Assembly: GCA_029257385.1 (NCBI GenBank) | Contig: JARIBS010000052.1 | Coordinates: 1 to 64,000 of the forward strand | DNA: 64,000 nt | Source of the DNA: Thiorhodococcus sp. | GTDB lineage: Bacteria > Pseudomonadota > Gammaproteobacteria > Chromatiales > Chromatiaceae | Direction of reading: 5' to 3' | Part shown: in pieces, positions 36,482 to 45,230 of the stretch | How positions within the stretch are numbered: position 1 is the first letter of the stretch | Layout: every line of letters begins with the position of its first letter | Translations under genes and position numbers: made by a program | Notes under the pieces: generated by a model | Databases searched by the model: none | What the model was told of the DNA's origin: nothing | What the model saw: only the letters and a program-made list of their open reading frames with translations

Positions 36482-37555
36482 CTAATCGAACCCTCGCAGC
36501 GCAAGACCGACCGCAACCATCATTGCGGGCGCTTCTCGCATAAGTTGTTGAGGCTTGATGCCAGATGAGAGTGACATCCGCCTGAAGGGGTTGGCGACCA
36601 TGGTCGGAACCTTGAGCCGATCCTCCACCAAGGTATCGATTCTGGGAATGCTGGCCGGCCCTCCGGCGAGCAGAATCTGGTCGACCTTGTTGAAGGTGGT
36701 GCCCGAGTAGAAGAACTGGAGCGCACGGCCGATCTGCTGGGTCAGTGCTTCCTTGAAAGGCCCAAGAATGTCGACTTCGTAGGTTTCGGCGACATTACCG
36801 TCGAGAATCTTCTGCGTTGCCTGCTCGCGTGTGAGTCCGTAGCGGCGCTGCACTTCATCGCGCAATTGATAACCGCCGAAATTCTGCTCGCGAGTATAAA
36901 TAATCCGGCCTCTGCTTAAGACATGTAACGTCGTAGTAGCGGCGCCCACGTCAATCACCGCCAGGGTTCCCACATCCTTTTCCTTGCCGCGAACCAGATC
37001 CATGAGTGAGCAGGCATTTTCCATCGCGTATGCTTCCACGTCGACGATTACGGGAATCAGATCGGCGAATTCGAGAGTGCTGACACGGTCATCGACATTT
37101 TCCTGCCGCGATGCGGCTAAGAGCACATCAACGAGTTCGGGGCTGCTTTTTGATGGACCGATGACTTCGAAGTCAAGATTGACCTCTTCGAGCGGGTAGG
37201 GGATGTATTGATCGGCTTCGAGCTGGATCTGAATTTCCATCTCCGCATCATTCAAAGCCGCAGACATCGTAATAATCTTGGTGATAACTGCTGAGCCGGC
37301 GACCGCGATCGCCGCTTTGCGGGTCTTGGTTCCGGATTTACTCACTGCCTTGCGAATGCACTGCCCGACCGCTTCGGGTTCGACGATTTTTTTCTCGGCA
37401 ACCGCATTAGCCGGCAACGGCTCAATGGCATAATGCTCGACACGATAATGTGGCTCTTGCGAGCTAGATGACTGCGATAGCTCGACCAACTTAATAGCCG
37501 TCGAGCTGATGTCTATCCCCAGCAGGGGGCTGTTCTTGCGACTGAGGCCAAACAT
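36482..37555 (-). CDS. pilM: type IV pilus assembly ATPase-like protein PilM
   Basis: PilM is a cytoplasmic actin-like (FtsA-like) protein that binds the PilN tail. The start at 37555 gives 357 residues beginning MFGLSRKNSPLLGIDISSTA, the typical N-terminus; the frame is open further upstream but without homology. Phosphate and adenosine motifs include GIDISSTAIKLVEL, VIDVGAATTTLHVL and ILLAGGPASIPRID. It is first in the pilMNOPQ operon, and the promoter should lie in 37556-37840, shared with the divergent gene to the right. Confidence 0.95.
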   Translation of the reverse strand: MFGLSRKNSPLLGIDISSTAIKLVELSQSSSSQEPHYRVEHYAIEPLPANAVAEKKIVEPEAVGQCIRKAVSKSGTKTRKAAIAVAGSAVITKIITMSAALNDAEMEIQIQLEADQYIPYPLEEVNLDFEVIGPSKSSPELVDVLLAASRQENVDDRVSTLEFADLIPVIVDVEAYAMENACSLMDLVRGKEKDVGTLAVIDVGAATTTLHVLSRGRIIYTREQNFGGYQLRDEVQRRYGLTREQATQKILDGNVAETYEVDILGPFKEALTQQIGRALQFFYSGTTFNKVDQILLAGGPASIPRIDTLVEDRLKVPTMVANPFRRMSLSSGIKPQQLMREAPAMMVAVGLALRGFD

Positions 37556-37848
37556 AACGATCTCGCTGGTTCGTATCTCTCCGTGCCGCCTTAATGTGGC
37601 CTTGGCACCCACTGATGCAGCACTCTTGATAAAGCTGCGCGCAATTATAACCATGGCAAGATGAGTGATAACTAGACCCACCGCACACTTTGACCCCACG
37701 CCTTGAAGCCACTGAGCGCGGTGGCTATGTTAGGGTTGCGTATAACGGGCTTACCTAAGCGGGCGATACTCGCGCTAAGGCACTGTATAAAAAGCGTTTA
37801 AGCAGCGCGCGGTGTCAAGAGGCGTGCAAGAGTGAGGAGGTGATCAAT

Positions 37849-38478
37849 ATGTCTGGGCGCCAGCGTTCCAGCATCCTGAAAGAGCGCGTGGCGTACGAAG
37901 CCGCGCGGATCATAATCGAGCAGGGACTCCCTAACTTCGATCGAGCACGACGCAAGGCAGCCGAACGAACTGGTGTTCATGACCGGCGCAACTGGCCGTC
38001 AAACGAGACCATACAGGAGGCCGTGCTGGTCCAGCGTCGGCTATTTCGCGACGACCTGGGCGAGCACCAAGAGTTGCTCGATCAAGCGTTATCGGCGCTG
38101 CGGGCCTTTGCTGATTTTTCACCGCGTCTGATCGGTGCAGTGTTGAGGGGGACGGGCGACAGACAGACCGGGATTGAGCTATTTTTGTTCTCAGATCTGC
38201 CCGAGGACGTAATATTCGCTTTGATTGAGCAGCGCATACCTTGGCGCGAGGGCGAACGTGAGTGGCGCTATCCGGGTGGACAGCGCCACACGCACCCAGT
38301 GTTTCGTTTTATGGCAGGCGACATCCCGTTAGCGCTGATCGTGCTGCCGATGCACGCGCGCCAAAATCCGCCTCTCGATCCGGTCACCGAGCGGCCCCAG
38401 CGCGGTGCAGACCTGGCACAAGTAGAGCGGATGCTCGCTGAAGATGGCGCGGATTATCGCTTCGAGATAGGGAGATAG
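37849..38478 (+). CDS. conserved hypothetical protein (nucleotidyltransferase-like fold suggested)
   Basis: This 209-residue protein has no catalytic motif that I recognise with certainty. The N-terminal part is helical and basic ([39 protein letters not shown]), and the middle holds [22 protein letters not shown] followed by [17 protein letters not shown]. This pattern resembles small conserved proteobacterial proteins annotated as putative nucleotidyltransferases. The GTG at 37840 is in frame, but GAGGAGGTGAT makes an excellent binding site for the ATG at 37849. It is divergent from pilM, and its 3' end overlaps that of gltA by 25 bases. Confidence 0.75.
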   Translation: MSGRQRSSILKERVAYEAARIIIEQGLPNFDRARRKAAERTGVHDRRNWPSNETIQEAVLVQRRLFRDDLGEHQELLDQALSALRAFADFSPRLIGAVLRGTGDRQTGIELFLFSDLPEDVIFALIEQRIPWREGEREWRYPGGQRHTHPVFRFMAGDIPLALIVLPMHARQNPPLDPVTERPQRGADLAQVERMLAEDGADYRFEIGR

Positions 38479-39752
38479 TCGCGCTGAGCCGGCCCGCAAT
38501 AGATTTGTCGCGGTCGGCCAATCCGGTTGTTGGGATCGGACATCATTTCCAGCCAGTGAGCAACCCATCCGACCGTGCGCGCCACCGCAAACATAACGGT
38601 GAACATGTTGCGCGGAAAGCCGAGCGCTTGATAGATGATGCCGGAGTAAAAATCCACGTTGGGATAGAGCTTGCGCTCGACGAAGTACGCGTCGTTGAGC
38701 GCGATCTCTTCGAGTTTCATCGCCAGCTCGAACAGTGGATTATTGGCTGCTTCTGGCAGTTCATCGAGTAACTGGTGACAGACCTCGCGGATGATTTTGG
38801 CGCGCGGGTCGTAATTTTTGTAGACGCGGTGTCCAAAACCCATGAGACGGAATGGGTCGTCCTTGTCCTTGGCTTTTTCGATATAGCGCTGGACGTTCTC
38901 GACGCTGCCGATCTCCAGCAGCATGTCCAACACCGCCTCGTTGGCCCCGCCATGCGCCGGTCCCCAGAGCGAGGCGATTCCGGCCGCGATACAGGCGAAG
39001 GGATTGGCGCCCGAGCTGCCCGCCAGGCGCACCGTCGAGGTGCTGGCGTTCTGCTCATGATCGGCGTGGAGGATGAACAGCAGGTTCATCGCCTTCTCTC
39101 CGATCAGGGTTGGCTTGTAGTCCTCACAGGGCGTGGCAAACATCATGTGCAGGAAGTTCGCGCAATAACGCAGGTCGTTGCGCGGGTACATGATGGGTTC
39201 GCCGACACTGTGTTTGTAGGCCGCAGCGGCAATCGTAGGCAACTTCGCGATCAGGCGGTGCGCGGAAATCTCGCGGTGACGCGGATCGTTGACGCTCAGC
39301 GAGTCATGATAGAACGCCGAGAGCGACCCCACCACACCAACCAGCATCGACATAGGGTGAGCGTCATAATGGAAACCATCGAGAAAATCTTTCAGATTCT
39401 CGTTGAGCATGGTGTGGCGCATGATCATTTTTTCAAAACCGACCAGGGCCTTGTCGCCGGGCAGATCGCCATAGATCAGCAGATAGGAAACCTCGAGAAA
39501 ACTCGACTTGGTGGCCAGTTGCTCGATCGGATAGCCGCGGTAGAGCAGCACGCCTTCTTCGCCATCGATGTAGGTGATGGCGCTGTTGCAACTGGCGGTG
39601 GACATGAAGCCCGGGTCGTAGGTGAAGATCCCTGCCTCTTTATAGAGCGAGGAGATGTCCACCGCTTTTGGTCCAAGCGTCCCTTCCCTCAACGGGAGTT
39701 CATGCCGTTCTCCCGTGGCATTGTTGATCACGGTGATGGTTTCGTTCGCCAT
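38454..39752 (-). CDS. gltA: citrate synthase
   Basis: This enzyme condenses acetyl-CoA and oxaloacetate to citrate, entering the TCA cycle. The 432 residues are of the large, hexameric gram-negative type. Catalytic histidines lie in [15 protein letters not shown] and [13 protein letters not shown] with [15 protein letters not shown], and the catalytic aspartate is in the [16 protein letters not shown] segment. AGGAG lies 8 bases before the ATG. A hairpin precedes the ribosome binding site. It converges on, and overlaps, the 209-residue hypothetical gene. Confidence 0.95.
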   Translation of the reverse strand: MANETITVINNATGERHELPLREGTLGPKAVDISSLYKEAGIFTYDPGFMSTASCNSAITYIDGEEGVLLYRGYPIEQLATKSSFLEVSYLLIYGDLPGDKALVGFEKMIMRHTMLNENLKDFLDGFHYDAHPMSMLVGVVGSLSAFYHDSLSVNDPRHREISAHRLIAKLPTIAAAAYKHSVGEPIMYPRNDLRYCANFLHMMFATPCEDYKPTLIGEKAMNLLFILHADHEQNASTSTVRLAGSSGANPFACIAAGIASLWGPAHGGANEAVLDMLLEIGSVENVQRYIEKAKDKDDPFRLMGFGHRVYKNYDPRAKIIREVCHQLLDELPEAANNPLFELAMKLEEIALNDAYFVERKLYPNVDFYSGIIYQALGFPRNMFTVMFAVARTVGWVAHWLEMMSDPNNRIGRPRQIYCGPAQRDYLPISKR

Positions 39753-39771
39753 TAGCTTAACTCCTGGCCAA

Positions 39772-39808
39772 CGCCGTTTCAGATGCTCGGTTATCTGCGG
39801 AAACGGCG
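39772..39808 (-). promoter_or_regulatory. hairpin in the gltA leader
   Basis: CGCCGTTTC pairs with GAAACGGCG (9 bp), and CAGAT with ATCTG can extend the stem across a 3-base bulge. It sits six bases from the gltA ribosome binding site and 39 bases after the mdh stop. No T-run is present, so it could be a processing or translation-control element as well as a terminator for mdh. Confidence 0.45.
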
Positions 39809-39847
39809 CACGTTGATTTTCACGCCTGCAATATTCGCACAGTCGCT

Positions 39848-40780
39848 TCAGGGAATATCGCGCAGGCGTTCGATCTCGGTGCGCACTGCTGCGGCGGATC
39901 GTTTGAACTCTTCGCGCGCGCGCGCACTGAGATCCAGTTCCACAATCGACTCGATGCCCTTTTCACCAAGAATACAGGGCACGCCCATGGCCAGATCGCT
40001 CTCGCCATACTCGCCCTCCAGCATCGCTACGCAAGGGAGCAGGCGTCTACGATTGTTGACGATCGCGTCGACCATCGTGGCAACTGCCGCTCCGGGTGCA
40101 TCATAGGCGCTCGAGTTCTTGCGCAAGGCGAGTATTTCAGCTCCCCCCTTACGGGTGCGTTCGTTGATCGCCTCGATACGCTCTTCAGAGAGAAAATGGG
40201 CGATAGGTATGCCATTGATCGTGCAGAACTGCGGAACTGGCACCATCGTGTCGCCATGACCGCCAAGCACCATGGTCGTGATATCCCGAGCCGAGAACCC
40301 CGTCTCTTGCGCGATGAAACTGGCCATGCGCGCGGCATCGAGCACTCCGGCCTGACCAAAAATTCTGGAGCGATCCCAGCCGGTCTTTTGCGCGACCCGA
40401 TAGGTCAGGGTATCGACCGGATTCGACACGATAAGCACCATCGCCTCGGGGGCCTGGGCGATGATGTGGTCGGTCACTTCATCGATGATGCCTACATTGC
40501 TCTCGAGGACATCTACGCGCGACATGCCGGGCTTGCGCGGAAAACCGGCCGTCACGATGACCAGGTCCGAATCTTTTAGGATTCGCGGATCATTGCCGCC
40601 CTGCACGAGGCAGTCGAATGCGAAAAAGGGCGCGGTTTGGAGGATATCCAGCGCGATACCCTCTGCAATATCATCGCGCACATCAAACAGTGCAATCTCG
40701 CGACAATACTCTTCTTCAGCCAGAATTTGGGCGGCTGTTTCACCGACCCTGCCAGCGCCTACGATGCTGATTTTATTCAC
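39848..40780 (-). CDS. mdh: malate dehydrogenase
   Basis: This is NAD-dependent malate dehydrogenase of the LDH-like class, 310 residues. It shows the nucleotide-binding [25 protein letters not shown] with substrate-binding arginine, the [10 protein letters not shown] segment and the catalytic histidine in [10 protein letters not shown]. An acidic residue ends beta-2 (ALFDVRDD), which fits NAD preference. Length and motifs are normal. It lies between the malic enzyme and gltA on the same strand, forming a small malate/citrate cluster. Confidence 0.93.
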   Translation of the reverse strand: MNKISIVGAGRVGETAAQILAEEEYCREIALFDVRDDIAEGIALDILQTAPFFAFDCLVQGGNDPRILKDSDLVIVTAGFPRKPGMSRVDVLESNVGIIDEVTDHIIAQAPEAMVLIVSNPVDTLTYRVAQKTGWDRSRIFGQAGVLDAARMASFIAQETGFSARDITTMVLGGHGDTMVPVPQFCTINGIPIAHFLSEERIEAINERTRKGGAEILALRKNSSAYDAPGAAVATMVDAIVNNRRRLLPCVAMLEGEYGESDLAMGVPCILGEKGIESIVELDLSARAREEFKRSAAAVRTEIERLRDIP

Positions 40781-40896
40781 GTCTGCGTTCCTCCAGTCAA
40801 TGTGGACGTCTTCCGTCGGATACTTGGGGTCGCCAAAAATCGTCTATGCGGTCAGCCACCTCTGCGCGTGTGCGCGGGCATCAGACTGGTACTGGA

Positions 40897-42177
40897 TTAT
40901 GAGCGAGGTTGCACAATCCGCGCGACACCGCTCTGGATGGCGGCATGCGAGACGGCGTTGGATACGCGCTCGCGCAGCCGTGGATCGAAGGGCTTGGGAA
41001 TGATATAGGCAGGGCCAAAGCTCAGCTCGGTCAGGCCATAGGCCTCAAGCACCTCGACAGGTACGGGCTCGTGGGCCAGCATGCGCAGCGCCTCGACCGC
41101 CGCGATCTGCATATCTTCGTTGATGCGCGAGGCGCGTACATCCAAGGCGCCACGAAAGATAAAAGGAAAACCGAGTACGTTGTTGATCTGATTCGGATAG
41201 TCTGAGCGCCCCGTCGCCATAATCAAGTCATCGCGCACCTGCAAAGCTAGTGACGGACGAATCTCAGGCACTGGATTGGAGAGCGCAAACACCACCGGTC
41301 GCGGCGCCATCGACTCGAGCATCCGCGCCGAGACCAAGTCTGGACCCGAGACACCGATGAGGACATCCGCTCCATCCAGCGCGTCGGCAAGCGTGCGCTT
41401 TTCGGTATCGGCGGCGACGCCGAACTTGTACGGATTGAGATCCTTGCGTCCCAGATGAATGATGCCTTGACGATCGATGCAGAAGATATTACCGCGACGT
41501 GCGCCCAAGGCCAGCAGTAGGCGAACCCCGGCAATGCCGGCGGCGCCCGCGCCCAGGACGACGATGCGCGCCTCTTGCAAGGTCTTGCCCTGTAGCTCCA
41601 GCGCGTTGAGCAGACCGGCCGCGATGATGATGGCCGTACCATGCTGATCGTCGTGAAAGACCGGGATGTCGAGCTGCTCGATCAGTGCCTGCTCGATCTC
41701 GAAGCAATGCGGGGCGGCGATGTCTTCTAAATTGATTCCGCCGAAGGTGGGAGCAATCCGCATGACGGTCTCGATAAAGTCCTGCGGACGCTTGGACTGG
41801 ACCTCGATATCGAAACAGTCGATATCGGCAAACTGCTTGAAGAGCACCGCTTTGCCTTCCATGACCGGCTTACTCGCCAGCCCTCCGACATTGCCGAGTC
41901 CAAGCACGGCGCTCCCATCGGTGATGACCGCGACCAGATTGCCCTTGTTGGTGTAGTTGTAGGCGAGCTGCGGGTCGGCATGAATCTGACGCACGGGTTC
42001 GGCGACGCCTGGTGTATAGGCGAGCGAAAGATCCTGCTGAGTCGCGGCCGGCTTGGTCAGTGCGATACCGATCTTCCCTGGCTTAGGCAATGCATGGTAA
42101 TCGAGCGCCAGACGGTTCAGCTCAGCGTCGGGATGAGCAAAGCTTTCGGGGTCTGTCACTGGTAGCCTCCAGAACAT
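40897..42177 (-). CDS. malic enzyme (decarboxylating malate dehydrogenase)
   Basis: The enzyme oxidatively decarboxylates malate to pyruvate and CO2 with NAD or NADP. The 426 residues are the short bacterial form, without the C-terminal phosphotransacetylase-like domain of MaeB. Motifs are the catalytic tyrosine in [10 protein letters not shown], the lysine in [15 protein letters not shown], the metal site in [10 protein letters not shown] and the nucleotide-binding GAGAAGIAG. The cofactor cannot be decided from sequence here. The upstream gap (42178-42385) carries a perfect 13-base palindrome (GGACATCATGTCC, 42242-42254) that might be an operator and a TAGAAGG/CCTTCTA hairpin (42295-42316). 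Confidence 0.9.
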   Translation of the reverse strand: MFWRLPVTDPESFAHPDAELNRLALDYHALPKPGKIGIALTKPAATQQDLSLAYTPGVAEPVRQIHADPQLAYNYTNKGNLVAVITDGSAVLGLGNVGGLASKPVMEGKAVLFKQFADIDCFDIEVQSKRPQDFIETVMRIAPTFGGINLEDIAAPHCFEIEQALIEQLDIPVFHDDQHGTAIIIAAGLLNALELQGKTLQEARIVVLGAGAAGIAGVRLLLALGARRGNIFCIDRQGIIHLGRKDLNPYKFGVAADTEKRTLADALDGADVLIGVSGPDLVSARMLESMAPRPVVFALSNPVPEIRPSLALQVRDDLIMATGRSDYPNQINNVLGFPFIFRGALDVRASRINEDMQIAAVEALRMLAHEPVPVEVLEAYGLTELSFGPAYIIPKPFDPRLRERVSNAVSHAAIQSGVARIVQPRS

Positions 42178-42385
42178 GATTCGGTCAGTTGCCGGAAGAA
42201 CGACAGTCGCTGTAGACGCACGCGCCAGCGCGTACTCGTTCGGACATCATGTCCCCCGCGCTGTTGGCGAGTCAAATGACAGCCGAGCGAATGATAGAAG
42301 GGGACAATTCCTTCTAGACGCCCGGCGTGAGCGCTGATGCGCGAGTTGCCCGCTGGCCGGGTCTCCCGCGCTCTGCGGGAACGTG

Positions 42386-42586
42386 TCAGCGCGAATACCT
42401 GCGGCGGAACTTATCGACCCGCCCGGCCGTGTCTAGCATCTTCTGTTTACCGGTGTAGAAAGGATGGCAAGCCGAGCAGACTTCCACATGCATTCCTTCT
42501 CCCTTGGTGGAGCGGGTCGTGAATGCGTTTCCGCAGCTGCAAACCACTTTCACTTCGTTGTAATCCGGATGGATTTCTGCCTTCAT
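42386..42586 (-). CDS. rpmE: 50S ribosomal protein L31 (zinc-binding form)
   Basis: This is a large-subunit ribosomal protein of 66 residues starting MKAEIHPDY at 42586; six extra upstream codons are in frame but not needed. Four zinc-ligand cysteines are present (C16, C18, C37, C40 in VVCSCG and VEVCSACH), so this is the C+ form that also stores zinc. A TCCCGC/GCGGGA hairpin at 42364-42380 lies five bases after the stop and may end its transcript. Confidence 0.95.
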   Translation of the reverse strand: MKAEIHPDYNEVKVVCSCGNAFTTRSTKGEGMHVEVCSACHPFYTGKQKMLDTAGRVDKFRRRYSR

Positions 42587-42677
42587 GATGACCCTTTTGC
42601 CCACTTGGGCTGTAAAATTCTTGGAAAACTCGCAAGGTTACCAGATTCATCTCTTTGCTTCAATGAAAGATCAGCCG

Positions 42678-43916
42678 TCACAACAAGCGAGTAGCATCGC
42701 CGGCATCTGGCTCGGACGCTATAAAGCGCGCGACCAGATCATCGAGAAAATTTCGCCCGAGCAGGGTCGGCTGAATGCGTTCGGCACTCAAGCTCAGCAA
42801 GCCATCGTGCACCGCGACTTCCACATAGGGCGCGAATATCGGCCAAGGCAGCCCAGTCGTCGCGGTGAACAGCCCTGGCTCGAATCCGGCGGTAAGCCGC
42901 AGCGCGTTCAAGGCCAGCTCGAAGACCGCGTCAGCCCTATTCAGTTCACGCTGACTGCTCACCAGCGCACCTGGATTGCAATTGAGGTACGTTGTCGGAT
43001 GAGGGTGCTTGAAGGTGCGTCGAATGCGCCACCCCGAGGATCGCTCGCGCGTATCGGTCAGTTTGCTATGCGCCCCGGCTCCAATACCCAGATAGTCGCC
43101 AAAACGCCAGTAATTGAGGTTGTGACGACACGCGCGTCCCTGGCGGGCATAGGCCGAGACCTCGTAGCTGGCATATCCTGCAGCGTTCAGCCGCTCGGCG
43201 CCGCGCGCGCCCATTTCGGCGGTGAGATCTGCGTCCGGCAGCGCGGGCGGTTGCGCGTGGAATAGGGTGTTGGGTTCGAGCGTCAACTGGTAGTAAGAAA
43301 TATGCTCCGGCTCGAGCGCGATCAATGCTTCCAAATCGGCCGCTGCTTCAGCAATGGTCTGGCGGGGCAGGGCGAACATCATATCCAGATTGATGTTCGA
43401 GAAACCCGCCGAGCGCGCCATTGCGAAGGCCGCGCGGGCCGCGTCAGGATCGTGAATGCGCCCGAGCCGCTTGAGATGCGTCGCCGAGAGGCTCTGAACA
43501 CCGATCGACAGGCGATTGATCCCAGCATCCAGAAACGCCTCGAAACGCTCTGCATCGGCCGCGCCCGGATTGGCTTCCAGTGTAATCTCGACTGCCGCAT
43601 CCAGGTCGGTACGCGCCCGGATTCCCGCAAGCAACCGGTGAATCGCCGCGCCCGGAAAAAGGCTCGGCGTCCCGCCGCCGATAAAGATGGACTGAAGCGG
43701 ACGGCGCGCCGCGCGCGTGCGCAAATCAGCATCGAGATCGGCCAGTAACCGTGTCACATAAGACTCGAACAGCGGCGACGGATCGGCTGCGTGTGAATTG
43801 AAGTCGCAATAAGGGCACTTGCGCACGCACCAGGGAGTGTGGACATAGAGTGACAGCGGTGGCCCTGATTCCTGCCGAGAGGATGCGGCAGCTAGGGATA
43901 ACGATTTTCGCCGCAC
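42678..43916 (-). CDS. hemW: radical SAM heme chaperone HemW
   Basis: HemW-type radical SAM proteins bind heme and deliver it to respiratory enzymes; they were formerly annotated as oxygen-independent coproporphyrinogen oxidases. The 412-residue product has the 4Fe-4S motif CVRKCPYC near 30-37 with SAM-binding FIGGGTPSLF and the HemN C-terminal domain (LNYWRFGDYLGIGAGAHS). It lacks the long N-terminal segment and extra cysteine of true HemN. The start is a GTG with AGGGGATA upstream. It follows the S1-domain gene at a distance of 26 bases. Confidence 0.9.
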   Translation of the reverse strand: MRRKSLSLAAASSRQESGPPLSLYVHTPWCVRKCPYCDFNSHAADPSPLFESYVTRLLADLDADLRTRAARRPLQSIFIGGGTPSLFPGAAIHRLLAGIRARTDLDAAVEITLEANPGAADAERFEAFLDAGINRLSIGVQSLSATHLKRLGRIHDPDAARAAFAMARSAGFSNINLDMMFALPRQTIAEAAADLEALIALEPEHISYYQLTLEPNTLFHAQPPALPDADLTAEMGARGAERLNAAGYASYEVSAYARQGRACRHNLNYWRFGDYLGIGAGAHSKLTDTRERSSGWRIRRTFKHPHPTTYLNCNPGALVSSQRELNRADAVFELALNALRLTAGFEPGLFTATTGLPWPIFAPYVEVAVHDGLLSLSAERIQPTLLGRNFLDDLVARFIASEPDAGDATRLL

Positions 43917-43942
43917 TCTATCCCCTGACCAATGACGATTGC

Positions 43943-45139
43943 TCAGCGGCCCTTGCTCAGGCTTTCTTTCAGCAACTCGCCGAAACTCCCCAGGGTTTTT
44001 TCAGACTCCGCCGCATGGGCCGCGCTCAGCGACTCGGGCGTCACGGCTGAGTCGATCTGTCGGTGTTCATCCAGCGACAGGCTGATGCGGCGTCGCTCCA
44101 GATCAATACCCAGCACAGTCGCCTCAACCAGATCGCCTTCTGTGAGGATCTCGCTGGGGTGATTGATGCGTCGTTCGGCACCCAGCTCACTGATGTGGAC
44201 CAGGCCATCAATCCCCGGTGCCAGCTCGATGAAAGCACCAAAGGGTTGCAATCGCACGACCTTGCCCGCGACCCGCACCCCGGTCGGAAAAGCCTCAACC
44301 GCATCCAGCCAGGGATCGCGGCTGAGTGCACGAATCGATAGCGCGATTTTCTCGCGTTTTCCGGCATCGCTCGGCGGCTCGATACGCAACACGCCGACCT
44401 CCACCGTCTGCCCGACGTGCAGAACGTCTTTTGGGTGTTTGACATGACCGAAGGCCAGCTCGCTGATGTGGACCATGCCCTCCAGCCCGCCGATATCGAC
44501 GAAAGCGCCGTAGTCTTTCAGCGATGTGACGACGCCAGTCAGCACAGCACCCTGCGTGAGCTGCGCGCGGGTTTCCTCGGCCTTGATGCGCTGCGCCTCT
44601 TCCAGCAAGGCGCGACGTGAGACCACCAGATTCGGCCGGCGCCCTCCCTCAAATTTAGTGATCTGGAAATCGAAACGCTGACCGATGAACTCAGACAGAT
44701 CGTCGATGAAGCGAATGTCGAACTGGGAGGCCGGACAAAAAGCACGCACACCGGCGATCTGGACTTCCACACCGCCCTTGACGGCGGCGCTCACCTGGCC
44801 CTGGACCGGCAGTCCCTGGCGATAGGCGCGCTCGACCTCGTCGATCCCATGCGCCTTGTGTCCATGCTGGCTGCCGAGCAGCAGCATGCCGCTCTCCTCG
44901 TCCCTGCCTGTCACGTGACTTTCGATGACATCGCCAAGCACGTATTTAAATTGTCCCTCGGCGTCCTTGAGCGATGCCAGATCGAGTCGGCCTTCGGACT
45001 TGACTCCCAAATCCACGAAGGCATGCTCCTCACCGATGGCGATCAGGGTGCCTGTGACCTTGTCGCCTATCGCGGGCTCGCCCTGACGGGTCTGGTCGAA
45101 TTGTTTGAGAAGATCCTCGAAGCTTTCTGTATCGGACAT
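43943..45139 (-). CDS. S1 RNA-binding domain protein (ribosomal protein S1-like)
   Basis: The 398-residue protein contains four S1 oligonucleotide-binding domains, at about 23-90, 105-180, 195-275 and 290-360. The third (GVVTSLKDYGAFVDIGGLEG) and fourth (GKVVRLQPFGAFIELAPGID) are the most typical. The C-terminal tail is polar (KTLGSFGELLKESLSKGR). It is shorter than the six-domain S1 of E. coli (about 557 residues), so it is probably an additional RNA-binding protein rather than the main ribosomal S1, which should exist elsewhere. It lies 91 bases after uvrD. Confidence 0.85.
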   Translation of the reverse strand: MSDTESFEDLLKQFDQTRQGEPAIGDKVTGTLIAIGEEHAFVDLGVKSEGRLDLASLKDAEGQFKYVLGDVIESHVTGRDEESGMLLLGSQHGHKAHGIDEVERAYRQGLPVQGQVSAAVKGGVEVQIAGVRAFCPASQFDIRFIDDLSEFIGQRFDFQITKFEGGRRPNLVVSRRALLEEAQRIKAEETRAQLTQGAVLTGVVTSLKDYGAFVDIGGLEGMVHISELAFGHVKHPKDVLHVGQTVEVGVLRIEPPSDAGKREKIALSIRALSRDPWLDAVEAFPTGVRVAGKVVRLQPFGAFIELAPGIDGLVHISELGAERRINHPSEILTEGDLVEATVLGIDLERRRISLSLDEHRQIDSAVTPESLSAAHAAESEKTLGSFGELLKESLSKGR

Positions 45140-45230
45140 GATTTAAGCAAACGTAGGGCAATGGATGATCTTGGTGATTGTAAGGCGAATCCGTTCTCGA
45201 CCCCAGTCTATCAGAGCACTTTCGCCGCAC

